This document shows positions 12,031-24,066 of a DNA stretch of 64,000 nucleotides, piece after piece. A program made the translations under genes and the position numbers. Position 1 is the first letter of the stretch. Every line of letters starts with the position of its first letter. Under the pieces are notes generated by a model. That model made no database searches, had not been told where the DNA came from, and saw only the letters and a program-made list of their open reading frames with translations. Source of the stretch: Desmodus rotundus (lineage: Eukaryota > Chordata > Mammalia > Chiroptera > Phyllostomidae). The stretch is from NCBI RefSeq assembly GCF_022682495.2, contig NC_071399.1, positions 56,226,873 through 56,290,872 of the forward strand, in the 5' to 3' direction.

Positions 12031-12400
12031 ACTTTTTTCAGGTTTACAATGCAAACTGTTATAGCAACACATTTCCCAGTCTTCTGGAATGTAAGCATGA
12101 CAGGTGACTAAGAGGGCCAAGGAAATATAGCTAAATTCTGTGTATAAAGGAAAAATAAATCCTTTCTCTTTTCTTCTTCATTCATGCTGTCTGGAATATA
12201 GATATAATGCTTCAAGGATCAGCATCCATCTTAGCCCAGGAGGCGACTCACTAAAAAAAAAGACGGAAACTGTGTCTCTCATAACCTCATAAAGTCACCA
12301 CACTAGACCTAAACTAATTCCTTGCCTGGTATATTTATGTTACCCTCTTCAGTTTCCATTGCTGTAATCCAAACTTAATCTTAACTGATACTTTCCTTCA
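12030..12400 (+). repeat. Possible ancient interspersed repeat
   Basis: The order 'gtaagcatgacaggtgacta', then 'gacggaaactgtgtctctc', ending near 'taatcttaactgatac', resembles a common old mammalian repeat of LTR type ending in 'taactgatac'. I cannot name the family. Confidence 0.4.
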
Positions 12401-15204
12401 TGTATTTGAAAGTAAGGTGCTTAAACTAAAAGAACCCAAAAGTTGAATTTGAGCAAATAAATAATTTGAAGCATTGGGGAGAGTGATGACATATTTTACA
12501 GGTTAAAAAGCTGAGAAACTTTACCAATCTTCAATAAAACACTTTATAGGTCACTGGCTGAGCCTTGGAAGTCTTCCTATATACTTATCACCAAGAGCGA
12601 TAATTGAAGAAATAATGAAATTTGGTGCATGTTTGCACTTCTTTTTCAGTAAAGACTTATGAGACACGTGAAATCAGTTTGGAGCCAGAAGCTCTTCAAA
12701 CAGAGATGAATATGTTAAGAAATCCTACTCATAGCATGCAAACTAAGTTGACTGAAAATTTTGTAATTTGAAATTCTGAAGGCTGAAAAAGTTATCAGCT
12801 TCTTTTGTTCCTTAAATTAAAAAGGTTATAACTAGTGGAAGTTAAATCATAGTCTTAGAAGGACATAGGTGACACCCATCCTATGAAGGTCATAAGTCTT
12901 TTGGGAAAGTGGGAAGCGTGCAGTCTTCTCATTCAAACCAATTGTTTTAAAGGTTTTAACATGGCTACACTTTGTTTTGAAGACTAGATTGATAAACAGA
13001 GTATATAGTCAAGTAATACAGAATGATGATGTTCAAACTTAAAACCCATGAGACTGTATAGAAAGTGTGTTTTTATGATTCTCCAGACTAAGGGTTTGTG
13101 GAGCAAAGTTCCCTGAACTTAGGGTCTAGGTTCCCTGGAATTTAACTTAGTACTGATTAACCAATGCTGACTCCAGAGAGATTTATTTCCGTAGAGAAGA
13201 ATTTCAAGAGAAGATAAGACTTGAGATTATGAGACACTATGGATTACAAAATGAAAGACACTAGTATTATTTTTCCATAGGAGAAATGTGCTTACAGTTG
13301 AAAAGATGCAGTGACAACTCAGTATTGTTCCCATATGTTTTCAAGCAGACCCTCTCAGGGAGGGAGGACAACTACTCTTTCTCCTAAATAAACATGTATA
13401 TTCATTTTATTAGGGTTCCTTGCCTACAGTAAAGAACTGTGCATGGAGTTTAACCTCGGTCTCTCATTGTCTCAGGCTTAGAATTTGGGCACAGAAGAAT
13501 CACATAGTTTTCATTTGTATTAAGTAAATAATAATTTACTCTCTACCAGAAATCTTGTGTGTATATTCAACATGTTATCAGTAAGTAAAAATGCTGAAAA
13601 CTTAAAACAATACCTTACTAAAGGTTTGGCTGTCAAAACTGCCTATGGAACTTATAAATAGCAAACATAATAGAAACTGCTTGGGGTTTTGAGGGGATTA
13701 TAATATCAAAGAAACTCCATCCTAGCCTAAAACAGATCCCAAGTATTAAATGTTTAATAGAACACAAGATCTCCTACTCTTAGTTTGCAAGGGAACAATA
13801 AGAAGTTTTCTGATAAACCCAGTATGTGGCATGTACTCTCCCATGCTTGACCCACACGTGGACACAGAGAATAAAGGATAAGTTCTTTCAGTAGCTAGAA
13901 TGAAGTACTGCAAAATGGACTATCAAATTACCTCATTTTGCTTCTGTTTTGTGGAGTCTCTACTACGACTACTCAGTAACATAATTTGTCATGACTCTTG
14001 TGTTTTCAATTTTTCCCTACAGGTTGTTTTTTTATTGTGGTTATTATCCTTCTTATCCATTGCATGAGGTACAAATTTTACAGGGTGTTTTTACAGCAGA
14101 CAGCAACATAGGCCCTGATGAATGCATCTTTATTTCACTTAGAGAGTCTAGAATTTGATCTAGATACAATAATTGGGTCCTTTTTCCCCTCAAGGAAGAA
14201 GAGTATCTGCAATTATATGGATCAGAGCATACTTATCAGCTTTTATGTAGCCAAAGGAATAAATTATGAAAATAGTGCTAGTTACTTTTACTTTCTTCAT
14301 TATTTAGGTTTCGTTTCATTAAAAGTAAACTGGTTTTGTTAGAACAGGACTAAGGACTATACTTATGTTTTCCAGCCTTTTAAAAAGATATCTATGTAAT
14401 TAAGTACCAATCAATGAGATGCAGACAGAAGTGTTTTGTGAAGACTACTTAATAAGAAGTGGGAAAAAACCCTTCTTTCTCCCTTACATGTTAATGAGAT
14501 AAAGAAAAAGTGATCAGCATGACCAAGGGCTTTTAAAAAATAAAATTTTAGTTACTCTAAGGTAGCTAGAACATTTGGGAAAAGACAGGGTAATACTTAC
14601 AATGATAAGTGGTCAGAAGTGAAAATACGCTAAACAAATTGCATATATACTTTATCTTAAACTAAATAAACACAAACTTAGAAATTTAAAGCAGTAAGAA
14701 GGAACATGATCAAAATTCTGCTTTGAAAAGGTCAGCCCAGTGTCAATGTAATGTTGACAGTCAGACCTGCTGAAAGGCTGTGAGAAAACAAATAAAAATT
14801 AACTGAAGAAGAAACAGGAGCTTGCAGAAATGGAAAACAGTTAATGCAGGAAATAATGAGTGTATAATATAAGACAATAAAAAAGAAAAAGTTTTGAATT
14901 TATGAGATATTTTAAAGAAAATCAACAGAATTTGTTGGTAAATTTGATTTTTAAGGTGAAGTATTTGGGAAAAATAAAAAATAATAATATACATTTGTAG
15001 CTTATAACCTTCTCTGATAAAATGAATCAACAATGAACATAAAATTTGGAGATAAAAATAACGTTTGAATGAAAAAGCTTGGCATTCACAATTACCATGG
15101 GAACACAGAGAACAAAGAGATAGTTTTCATATTGGCACATAGGCGCCATCAGCAGCTATTCTCCCTGGTTCAAGGCATAGTGAATAAGTAAAAACACACA
15201 ATTT
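12401..15204. other. No gene or clear repeat recognised
   Basis: AT-rich, no long frame with a known domain. Frames at 14118-14342 (plus) and 14761-15033 (minus) look like chance. Confidence 0.4.
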
Positions 15205-15412
15205 TACCCTGGGTGGGTAGCTCCATTGGTGAGAGCAGTGTTCCTAAGTGCCAAGGTTGCAGGTTCATTCCCCAGTCAGGATGCATACAGTTATCAGCTA
15301 CTGAATGCATGAATGGATAGAGCAGTAGATCAATGGATCAATCTCTCTCTCTCTCTCTCTCTCTCACCTTCTCTCTCTCTTTTAAATCAATAATGAATAA
15401 AAAAGTTTTTTT
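15205..15412 (+). mobile_element. Ves-type tRNA-derived SINE with (CT)n tract
   Basis: The head starts at 'accctgggtgggtagctc', with a tRNA-like B-box stretch 'ggttgcaggttcattcccc' near 15256. The body continues, then a (CT)n run (15342-15380) and an A-rich end with 'aaatcaataatgaataaaa'. This head-(CT)n-'aaatcaataa' layout is typical of bat Ves SINEs. The copy is moderately diverged; no clear target duplication. The tRNA-like head is not a tRNA gene. Confidence 0.85.
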
Positions 15413-15769
15413 TTTTCCTGATAGAGGTTACAATGCATATCTAAGTCATCTCTAAATTCTGACTTTCTCAGCTGTTACCTGAAGGTTGGATTTCCAATTA
15501 GCTTGCTTCTAGGCTGACAGGAGAGGTGATTAGTAATCCTCCAGGAACCCGAACAGGTATCTGGGCATTTCTCCTACATTTTGCACTGATGGGACTTGGC
15601 ATACCCTGTTTCTCCTGCGGACACTTAGAATGATGATCGCAGGTTGGACAAGCACAAAAGTCTGAGTGACTCAGAAATGTGGGCAGTAGCTAACTACCAA
15701 GAATCATTTCTTACATGAGGACAGTCAAGAATGAACAGGTGACTGTTTCATGCACTGAGAGAGTCAAGA
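15413..15769. other. Unassigned sequence
   Basis: No repeat family or coding frame recognised between the SINE and the old L1 piece. Confidence 0.4.
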
Positions 15770-16320
15770 AAAAGAAGAAATAAGAAAACAGATTCCAAAC
15801 AAAATAACAAGATAAATCTCAAGAAACTTACCAAAATAAAATGGAGATAAAGGATTCTTATGAAAAATTCAATGTAATGGTTATAAACGTGCTTACTGAG
15901 CTCAGGATGGCAAAGTATATACAAAGTGAGAATTTCAACAGAGATTAAAAAAAACTGAAATTTACCAAATAAATCACAGAGCTGAAGAATACAGTTATTG
16001 AACTGAAAAGATCAATAGAAGGATTCAAAAGTAGACCAGATCAAGTGAAAGAAAAAGGACTGATGTATTTGAAAACAGGTCAGTAGAAATCAGCCTATCA
16101 AAGGAAAAACAACAACTAAAGAATAAAAAATGAGTATAGCAGCTTAAGGGACTTAGGGGACAGCATCAAGCACATTAAGGGTATTGCAGAAAAGAAAGAG
16201 GAAGAGAGACAGAAATATTATTTAAAGAAATAGAGGCTGAAAACTTCCCAAACCTGTGGAAGAAATGTACTTTCAGATACAGGAAGCCCAAAAATATCAA
16301 ATAAAATGCAGGTCAACTTT
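15770..16320 (+). mobile_element. Old L1/HAL1 ORF1 fragment
   Basis: Translated in broken frames it shows ORF1 features: a lysine/glutamate-rich coiled-coil style stretch ('gctgaagaatacagttattg' = ELKNTVI-like near 15983) and a conserved 'gctgaaaacttcccaaacct' near 16228, the ORF1 E.FP.L block. Stops interrupt every frame. Confidence 0.65.
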
Positions 16321-16324
16321 TAGA

Positions 16325-16560
16325 ATATGCTTTTCAAAATTTTACGCTTCATAATTTTCAAGTCAGCGTATAGTTTGACCTTGTCCATTTATCCAATGAG
16401 ATAATACTTTATTTTAACTGGAGTGTTAAGACCATTTACATTTCATGTAATTATTGATGGTTTAGTTCCTTATTTGATACATCTATTAGTTTTTTTCTTT
16501 GTTCCTCATTTTCAATCTTGTATTAATTAGTATTTTTACTCTTCTGCTCAATTTTCTGTA
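16325..16560 (-). mobile_element. L1 fragment, antisense
   Basis: The plus strand carries antisense L1 words ('gtgttaagaccatttacatt' near 16424 with 'attattgatggtttag' following). It lies head-on to the ORF1 fragment at its left, so it may be a rearranged part of the same old element. Confidence 0.6.
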
Positions 16561-16599
16561 TTAGGTTTTAGCAATAGGTACTTTTCTTAGAAAAATAAA

Positions 16600-17060
16600 A
16601 ACTCTTTACAAAAATGATTTATAAAGAAATGGTCAGAACATCAATGGCTTCCAATTGAAACAAAACACATGACTTTGCAAGTTGAATAGATAATTAAATT
16701 GTGGTAAAGTCAAAATCATGGAAGATTACTCAACAATACAAAAGTAGCAACATTAATGTTTATAAAAAATGTGTTGAGCAAAAGAAACCAGGGGTAAAAA
16801 AGAATAGAATATGATTCTAGTTATCAGAAATTTTAGAACAGGCCAATATTCTAGAAATTAATATTAAGGTTTCATCTACAAGTCATTGTAATTGACTAGA
16901 AAGGGAACAAGTAAACTTACAGCTTTAATAGAAATGTTCTATATCTTAATTGACATATATGTGTAAATTATACACGTAAATGTATTTGTTTTATTTCATC
17001 TACCTATACAGTTAAAAAATACTGCATTTTGTTGCATATAGTTAATTCTCAATTAAAAAA
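16600..17060 (+). mobile_element. Old L1M ORF2 end and 3' UTR
   Basis: Layout of the L1M 3' end: a stretch like 'tactcaacaatacaaaagta', then 'aaattttagaacaggccaat' near 16827, then 'agaaatgttctatatcttaa' near 16930. Diverged. Confidence 0.6.
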
Positions 17061-17369
17061 TATAAACATTACTAAAGATTTATTTAAAACATTCTTGTTC
17101 ACTATATTAAAATATATTTTAATATTTAACTATTAGGTTTTAAATGTAAATTAACTTGTATTTTAAGTTATTTTAACATATTTATTTTAACTTCAATTTT
17201 AACATCAGTATAGTATTCTATTTAGTTCAAATTTCCACATCTACTTAGTTACTCCCCTATGTATGGACATTTATGCTGCCTCTCAGACAGTATATTCTAG
17301 TTGATTCTTAGTGGAAGCTAACTTTTTAAGCTAAAGAGTGCTTTTGTAGATGAGTGTATAACTCATCTA

Positions 17370-17579
17370 CACAGTCTGGCACAAATAATGCCCCTTGTTT
17401 CTTACAAAATATTTTATTACAAAACCATAAGCATGTAACTCTGTAACATAACATGATCACACTCAAGCACAGCATATGACATTTTAGGTTAAATGTTCAA
17501 ATTAAAACTATAAATTATTATACCCATATTACCACCCTAACAACCACACCCATGCCAGAGTTACTTCTGCCAGACGCTG
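17370..17579. mobile_element. TA-flanked MITE, Tc1/mariner-like
   Basis: About 210 bp with terminal inverted repeats: the left end starts CACAGTCTGGCA and the right end, reversed, reads CAGCGTCTGGCA, with similarity continuing for some 20 bp. A TA dinucleotide sits at each edge (17368-17369 and 17580-17581), the target duplication of Tc1/mariner elements. No coding capacity, so it would have been moved by a transposase from elsewhere. Confidence 0.7.
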
Positions 17580-17581
17580 TA

Positions 17582-18660
17582 TATTTACATCAACCGAAGT
17601 ATGCAGAAAAGGCCTGGCAGTCAGTACTGCTCCAAAATGCAGTGGTCATATGTAGATGAAGATAGTAGAATGAGAGTCGGATTAAGAAGTACAATAAAAA
17701 CAAATGTAGGAGAGAACTGTGGGTAAATAGAATGTGTAGGTAGTTATAGGAAGGCATAAAGGAAACTATAGGAAGTGCATCATATAATAGATAACTTTTA
17801 TTTTAGCTACCTCCACCAAAGTTGTGTAAAGTTATACAACATTAATATCTTAGGGACCAAGCCTCCTACTATACACTTCCATAAATGAACTAAATATGAT
17901 AAAGCACAATGTCACTTTATCCTGTTCAGAGTGAGCATTTAAAAAGATTGTTGAAAAAGAGCAGTCAGAACCACTGAAGGTATCACCCTAAGCAGAGAAA
18001 TTATTGAATGGCATAGATCAGTTTTTAGTATGTGTGACCAACATCCCATTAGTAGTTAAAGTGTTACCTGAAGACAAATAAAGGTATACCCAAGAGTCAA
18101 AGAGCAGCAAATGGAAATGTGGAGGAGCACCTAAGTCAGAGCAACACACTGTTGTATAATAGGTAGTAAATTAAGCTGCATTAATTGGTAAATATAAAGT
18201 GACAGCATTGACCTCCACAGATTTGAAATCAATAACAGAAATGTAAAACAGCATGTAGGGGGATAGCAGACAAGGTATAGTGGTCCTAAGTTTACTTTCT
18301 TCTTTAGAATTATTGAATTAGATAAAGCTAACATGTACCTTGTACAATGGGGGAGTGGATCCTAAATGTTTCATTGTTTTTATTTATTCAAAAATATTTC
18401 CATGCAAAAAAGAGAACAATGATGTTTGTGAATTTAACTTAGTAATTATAATGACATAAACACATTTTATATGTTAGAGAAAAACAAAGGCATATACCTG
18501 TAAGTTTCCTTTTATGAGTGTGTGTGTGTGTGTATTTCACTTTTTCACTCCAAGTTGGAATTTCAGCATGGAGATTATCTCTTCTTGTTTGGAGAAATAA
18601 TGATGTATTATTTAAATTTAACTTTATACTTAAAAGTACTATCAAGAAGAAAGACTATTT
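17582..18660. other. No gene or clear repeat recognised
   Basis: AT-rich. A short (GT)n run lies at about 18517-18532. Small minus-strand frames at 18131-18334 and 18439-18645 look like chance. Confidence 0.4.
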
Positions 18661-19190
18661 TTCTCTAGTCTCCTAGATTCTTCTGGCTAATCTAAGAATT
18701 AAGTTGACATGCAACAGACTAACAGGAGAAAATAACCAAATTTGATTATGTATGTATTGAGGATCCATTAGAATATTGGGGCCAAGAAAAAACTGGGCAG
18801 TTGAGGCTTATCTCTCAACTGGAGTTAAAGAAAAGAAGGTAGTATTTGGGGACCTCAAGGGGAGAAAGACAATTTCACATAGACATGGAAAAGCAAATAT
18901 TTGGTGAACACATGCTTGCTGGGCCACCTAGAAACAATGGGACACAGAGAGGACTTTGAACAAATGGGCCTTGCAAGGTCCCTCCCTGTCTACCATACCT
19001 AGTTCATATTATGCTATAGTGATCTTTGCTGATAGCTCCTTCCTTGAATATGCCTTCTATCTAAAATTCTTTTAGGAAGTTAAAGAGAAGACCACAGGTT
19101 TTTCCTGAGCCTTGTTTCATAAAATAATCAGCCGGTTAACAGTTTGGGTAGGACCATAATGTGGTTGGAACAGAGTCACAAGAAAAACAG
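18661..19190. repeat. Unnamed repeat-like region
   Basis: Moderately GC-richer than the flanks and with LTR-like texture ('acaggagaaaataaccaaat' near 18722, 'gcctcaactg'-type words in antisense), but I cannot assign a family or limits. Confidence 0.3.
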
Positions 19191-19194
19191 TGTT

Positions 19195-19812
19195 AGCCAG
19201 ATTGAAGGAGTCTCAGATATGGTACCACACGCTGGCTCTGTGGGGAGAAGGCTCAGGAAAGGGACAATAGCCTTTGACTGCCTTTTTGTCTGGGAGAAAG
19301 CTGTCCTTGAGCTCCTGCCTTGATGCCAGACACTTTGTTTCCTCCTTGTATGCTACTGGTGTTTTTCACTGCTACCCTGGTGCTGCAGCTCAGAAGGAGT
19401 GAGTAGGAGTAAGTCTGTGTGTGGGTTCTTTAAGGGGAACTGCTTGGGACTCCAGGATTTTCTTACACTGACTCATCCCTGCTGGGTTTTGCAGCCAAAT
19501 TATGAGAACTTATCTTCTTGGCAGTGGAATCTTGGGCTGGGGGTCTGGTTTGGGGCTGAGACTCTTCACTCTCCAGATATCCCTTCTGAATTTTTATTTA
19601 TCACACGTAGAAGTAGGACCAGCCCAATCTGCATCTCTGCCCCTCCCACAAGTCTGGATGGATGGGGTTTCTTTTATTCTGCAGTTGTCATACTTCCATT
19701 CAGCTCAATTACTGATGGCTTTGATGATGGTTGTTCTATATTTTAGTTGTAATTTTGATGTGGTCAGGCTAGGAAATGAGCCGTCTTTACCTATGCCACT
19801 ATCTTGACCAGG
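19195..19812 (-). mobile_element. L1/HAL1 5' UTR, inverted
   Basis: The plus strand reads as the antisense of a laurasiatherian L1 5' UTR, including 'tgctaccctggtgctgcagc' near 19371, 'gtctggatggatggggtttc' near 19652, and 'cactatcttgaccagg' near 19797, which reversed gives the 'ccaagatgg'-type start of an L1. It faces the HAL1 element to its right, so this may be the inverted 5' end of that insertion. Confidence 0.65.
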
Positions 19813-19837
19813 ACTGTTAATTGTGACTTTTCCATAT

Positions 19838-21622
19838 GAATGGCTTATCTTGGCTCATGCTTCACCACTTCCTAAATCCTTTAAAACACATAATAGCTGC
19901 AACAATAAGCCCCCAGACCCCATACCTCTTACTAAGTGGTCCCAGGACTAGCACTAGAAGCATCCATCCTAGATTCACAGCTTGGCTTCACCTGAAATCT
20001 GTAAGACAAGGACAAGTATCAGCCATCTCAAATTGTTTTATAGCTCATGCAGAATGGCCCCAGGAAGAACACAGGTTGGGGCTGACCTTGGTGTGAACTA
20101 CTTGGGAACTTCAGAGCCTGCACATCCAGTGGGCAGCTATAGACCACATTGGAGCACCACCACCCTGCCCTTGCACAACTGGTCCTCCGCAGAAGGCAGA
20201 GGTTGGTAATCAGCAGTCACAGCAGTCCTTGCAGCTGACTCTCATGCCGTTGACCTGCCGACACCAATCAAGGCTCAACTACAAGAGGAGAGTGTACTCA
20301 ACCCATACAAAGGGCACACCTTGAGTACCCACCTTGGGTGATAGGGAAGGCTATGCCACTGTACCCTATAGGACACCTACTACATTAAGTCATGGTACCA
20401 AGACAGGAAGCCATAGAAGCTTAATACATAAAAACAAATACAGGGAGGCTGCCAAAATAAGGAGACAAAGAAATATGGCCCAAATAAAAGAGTAGATCAA
20501 AATTCCAGAAAAAGAACTAAACAAAATGGAGATAATCATTCTATCAGAGACAGAGTTCAAAACACTACTTATAAGAATGCTGAAGGAATTTAGTGAGGAC
20601 CACAACAGAATAAAAAAGATCCAGTAAGAAATGAAGGATACACTAATTGAAAGAATAATAAAGAATAATTTACAGGGAAACAACAGTAGAGTATATGAAG
20701 CCAAGAATCAATTCAATCATTTGGAACACACGGCAGAAAAAACAACCAATGAAAACAATAAGAATAAAAAATAATCCAAAAACAAAAAAAAAATGAGGAT
20801 AGTGTAAGCAGCCTCTGGGACAAAATCAAGAGATCCATCATGTGGCTTCCAGAAAGAGAAGAGAAAGAGCAAGATGTTAGAAATCTACTTGAAGAAATAA
20901 TAAAAGAAAACTTCCCTACTATGGTGAAGGAAATGGACATGCAAATCCAGGAAATACAGAGTCCCAGTCAAGATGGATGCAAAGAGGCTCACTATAAGAC
21001 ACATCATAATTAAAATGCCAAATGTTAAAGAGAAAGAGAGAATCTTAAAAGCAACAGGAGAAAAACAGATATTTACCTACAAAGGAGTTTTCATAAAGAC
21101 TGTCAGCTGATTTATGAAAAGAAAATATGCAAGCTAAAAGGGATTGACAAGACATATTCAGAGTCATGCAAAGCAGGGACCTACAACCATGATTGTTCTA
21201 CTCACCAAAGATGTCATTTACAATCCAAGGGCAGATAAATACATAAATAAAATACATAGCTATTGACAATTGAATCTAAAAAAATACATATCTATCAACA
21301 GTCAAATCTAAGCAAACAAGTAGAACAGAGACATAATCATGGATAAGGAGAGTGTTTTGATGTTTGCCAGATGGGAGGATGGTGTGGGAGAATGAGTGAA
21401 GAGGTAAGGGGATTAATAAGTACAAATAGGTAGTTACAGAACGGCCATGGGGATGCAAAGTACAGTATAGGAAATGGAGTGTTCAAAGAATTATACACAT
21501 GACCCATGGCCATAAGCAATCGTGTGGGGATTGTCTGAAGGAGTGGAGGGGTGCTGGCTGGGGAGCAAAGGGAGGAAATTTGGACAACTCTAATAACATA
21601 GTCAAAAAATATAATTTAAAAA
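19838..21622 (+). mobile_element. HAL1 element: 5' UTR, broken ORF1, 3' UTR
   Basis: The 5' UTR part (19838-20390) runs into ORF1 marked by 'tggcccaaataaaagagtag' near 20475, the coiled-coil region, and the C-terminal RNA-binding region ('gagaatcttaaaagcaac' near 21038, 'gactgtcagctgattta' near 21099). It then passes directly to the G-rich 3' UTR and the ending 'caactctaataacatagtc'. ORF2 is absent. ORF1 has multiple stops. It is more diverged than the 22.2-24.1 kb copy. Confidence 0.75.
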
Positions 21623-22189
21623 AGAAAATGTATAATTAAATAATGGTAATGATTTTTATGAATGCATTAAACTTTGTGAATACATTAAAACAACTAAATT
21701 TCTATACATTAAAAGATAAAATAAAAATAAGTAGCCAAAAATAATCAAGATCTCAAAGAGTCATGTCTTTGGGTGGTAAACTCTGTTCACCTTCAATATC
21801 TATGTGCTATATAGTCACATATACAGCTTCTACACATGCATATTTCTGAAAGTGTGTGCATATGCATGTGAAAGTGTTGGTTAACAGCACTAAAAATGGG
21901 TGGCTTATTTTGTTTGAAATCTTATCTCCAGGGGGACTCTTGTTTTACTTGTCACCTCTTGTAGCTTGTAGTAAGTGAGAAGATATAGAATCACTGATTA
22001 ACTTCTAGTCTTTGTCACTTAACAGTGAACTGTAAACCCAAAGAATGTTTTTGACATTTTTAAATGAAGGATTTTTTATAGTTTATAAGTACCTGTGTCA
22101 CTTTTTAAAAATTTCCTGCTATATTTTTAGAGTAGGAAAAAAATGTTTTTTATTTTAACAACAACAGAAATTAATGTGAATAAAATTTA
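21623..22189. other. Spacer between two HAL1 copies
   Basis: AT-rich unique-looking sequence. No repeat or frame recognised. Confidence 0.4.
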
Positions 22190-24066
22190 ATTGTACTTCT
22201 GGCCAAGATGGAGGTATAGATAGATAAACTTTGCCTTTTCACACAACCAAAAGAAAGACAACAAATTTAAAAACAAGATAAAACCAGAACTGACAGGAAA
22301 TCAAACTGCAGGAAGTCTCACAACCAATGAGTTAAAGAAGAAACATTTATCCAGAGAGGTAGGAGAGGCAGAGAGGACTCGTGGCAAGGTGGCAAGTGGC
22401 AGAGTGGGCAGTCCCACATTTGCATGCCCATAAACCAGGAGGAACAACTGGGGAAATAGACAGACCAAGCAACCAAGCATTCCAGTGCAGGGAAATGAAG
22501 CCTCAAGACCTCTGACTGGAAAAACCTGTGGGAGTTGAGGTGGTGGGAGAAACTCCCAGACTCATAAAAGAGTTCATTGGAGAGACCCACAGGGTCCTAG
22601 AACATACAGAAAACCACCCACTCAGGAATCAGTACTAGAAGGCCCAAATTTGCTTGTGGGTATCAGAGGAAGTGACTGAAAGCCAGCAGACAGCTGAGCA
22701 AGTTGCACCATACCCTCCTGGACCACTCCCCCACATGCAGTGCACAACGCAGCAATGTGGGTTGCCCTGCCCTGGTGAATACCTAAGGCTCCACCCCTTA
22801 CTACATAACAGGCACTCAGAGACAAAAAAAAAAAGGCCCAAATGAAAGAACAGATCAAAGTGCCAGAAAAAATATAACTAAGCGAAGAAGAGATAGCAAA
22901 CCTATCAGATACATAGTTCAAAACACTGGTAATCAGGATGCTCACAGAAATGGTTGAGTATCATTGCAAAATAGAGAAAAAGTGAAGGCAATGAAATGTG
23001 AAATAAAGGAAAATGTACAGGGAACCAACAGTGACAGAAAGAAAACTGGGACTCAAATCAACAGTTTGGACCAGAAGGAAGAAATAAACATTCAGCCAGA
23101 ACAGAAGAAGAAACAAAAATTCAAAAAAAATGAGGAGAGGCTTAGGAACCTCCAGGACAACCTTAAATGTTCCAACATCTGAATAATAGGGGTGCCAGAA
23201 GGACAAAAGGAAGAACAGGGAATTGAAAACTTATTTGAAAATATAATGAAGAAGAACTTCCTCAATCTGGCAAAACAAATAGACTTCCAGGAAGTCCAGG
23301 AAGCTCAGAGAGTCCCAAAGAAATTGGACTCAAGGAAGCACACAACAAGGCACATCATAATTATATTACTCAAGATTAAGGATAAGGACAGAATCTTAAA
23401 AGCAGCAAGAGAAAAGGAGACAGTTACCTACAAAGGAGTTCCCATAAGACTGTCAGCTGATTTCCCAAAAGAAACCTTGCAGGCAAAAAGGGGCTGGAAA
23501 GAAGTTCCAAGTCATGAAAGGCAAGGACCTACATCCAAGATGACTCTATCCAACAAAGCTATCATTTAGAATGCGAAGGCAGATAAAGCACTTCCCAGAT
23601 AAGGTCAAGTTAAAGGACTTCATCATCACTAATCCCTTCTTACATGAAATGTTAAAGGGTCTCATCTAAGAAAAAGAAGATAAAAATATGAACAGTAAAA
23701 TGACAACAAACTCAAAACTATCAACAACTGAACCTAAACAAACAAACAAAAAAAGCAATCTAAGCAAAAAAAACTAGAACAGGAACAGATTCACATAAAT
23801 GGTGATCACATGGAGGGTTATCAGTGGGGAAGGGGAGGATTGTAATGGGGGAAAAGTTACAGGGAATAAATAGCATAAATGTTATGTAGAAAATAGGGTG
23901 AGGTTAAGAATAGTCTGAGAAATGTAGAAGCTAAAGAAATTATATGTACAACCCATGGACATGAAGTAAGGGGGAGGGAATATGGGTGGGAGTGACTGTG
24001 CAGGGTGGAGGGGAATAAAGGGGGGGGGAATGGGACAACTGTAATAGCATAATCAATAAAATATCT
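22190..24066 (+). mobile_element. HAL1 element, apparently full structure
   Basis: It starts with the typical 'ctggccaagatggaggtata' of an L1 5' UTR. It continues through a GC-rich 5' UTR (22300-22820), an A-run, ORF1 (22842-23669) and a 3' UTR with G-rich tracts (23930-24030), ending 'gacaactgtaatagcataat' plus an AATAAAA-type tail. The distance from ORF1 stop to 3' end is only about 400 bp, so ORF2 is missing. This 1.9-kb layout is that of HAL1. No convincing target duplication was found. Confidence 0.8.
22842..23669 (+). pseudogene. HAL1 ORF1 protein (L1 ORF1p-like), broken
   Basis: L1 ORF1p is a trimeric RNA-binding chaperone that packages LINE RNA. Here the start is taken at 22842, where the frame MKEQIK begins right after the A-run, as in L1 ORF1. 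The N-terminal half is coiled-coil-like and Lys/Glu/Gln-rich (one open part 22964-23182). The middle shows FLNLAKQID.QEVQEAQRVP, and the C-terminal part shows RILKAARE, then YKG.PIRLSADF, the conserved RNA-binding domain blocks. Early stops, a stop at 23180 and a frameshift near 23570 break it; after the shift the family-typical FPDK.KLKDFI.TNP...EMLKGL end is readable to a stop at 23667. It cannot make a full protein. Confidence 0.85.

Noticed and set aside
15205..15412. A tRNA gene
   Set aside because: The tRNA-like head belongs to a Ves SINE with a (CT)n tract and A-rich tail; no intact cloverleaf is apparent.
23192..23569. A host gene of 125 codons
   Set aside because: The product is the C-terminal part of L1/HAL1 ORF1 protein and lies inside a HAL1 element.
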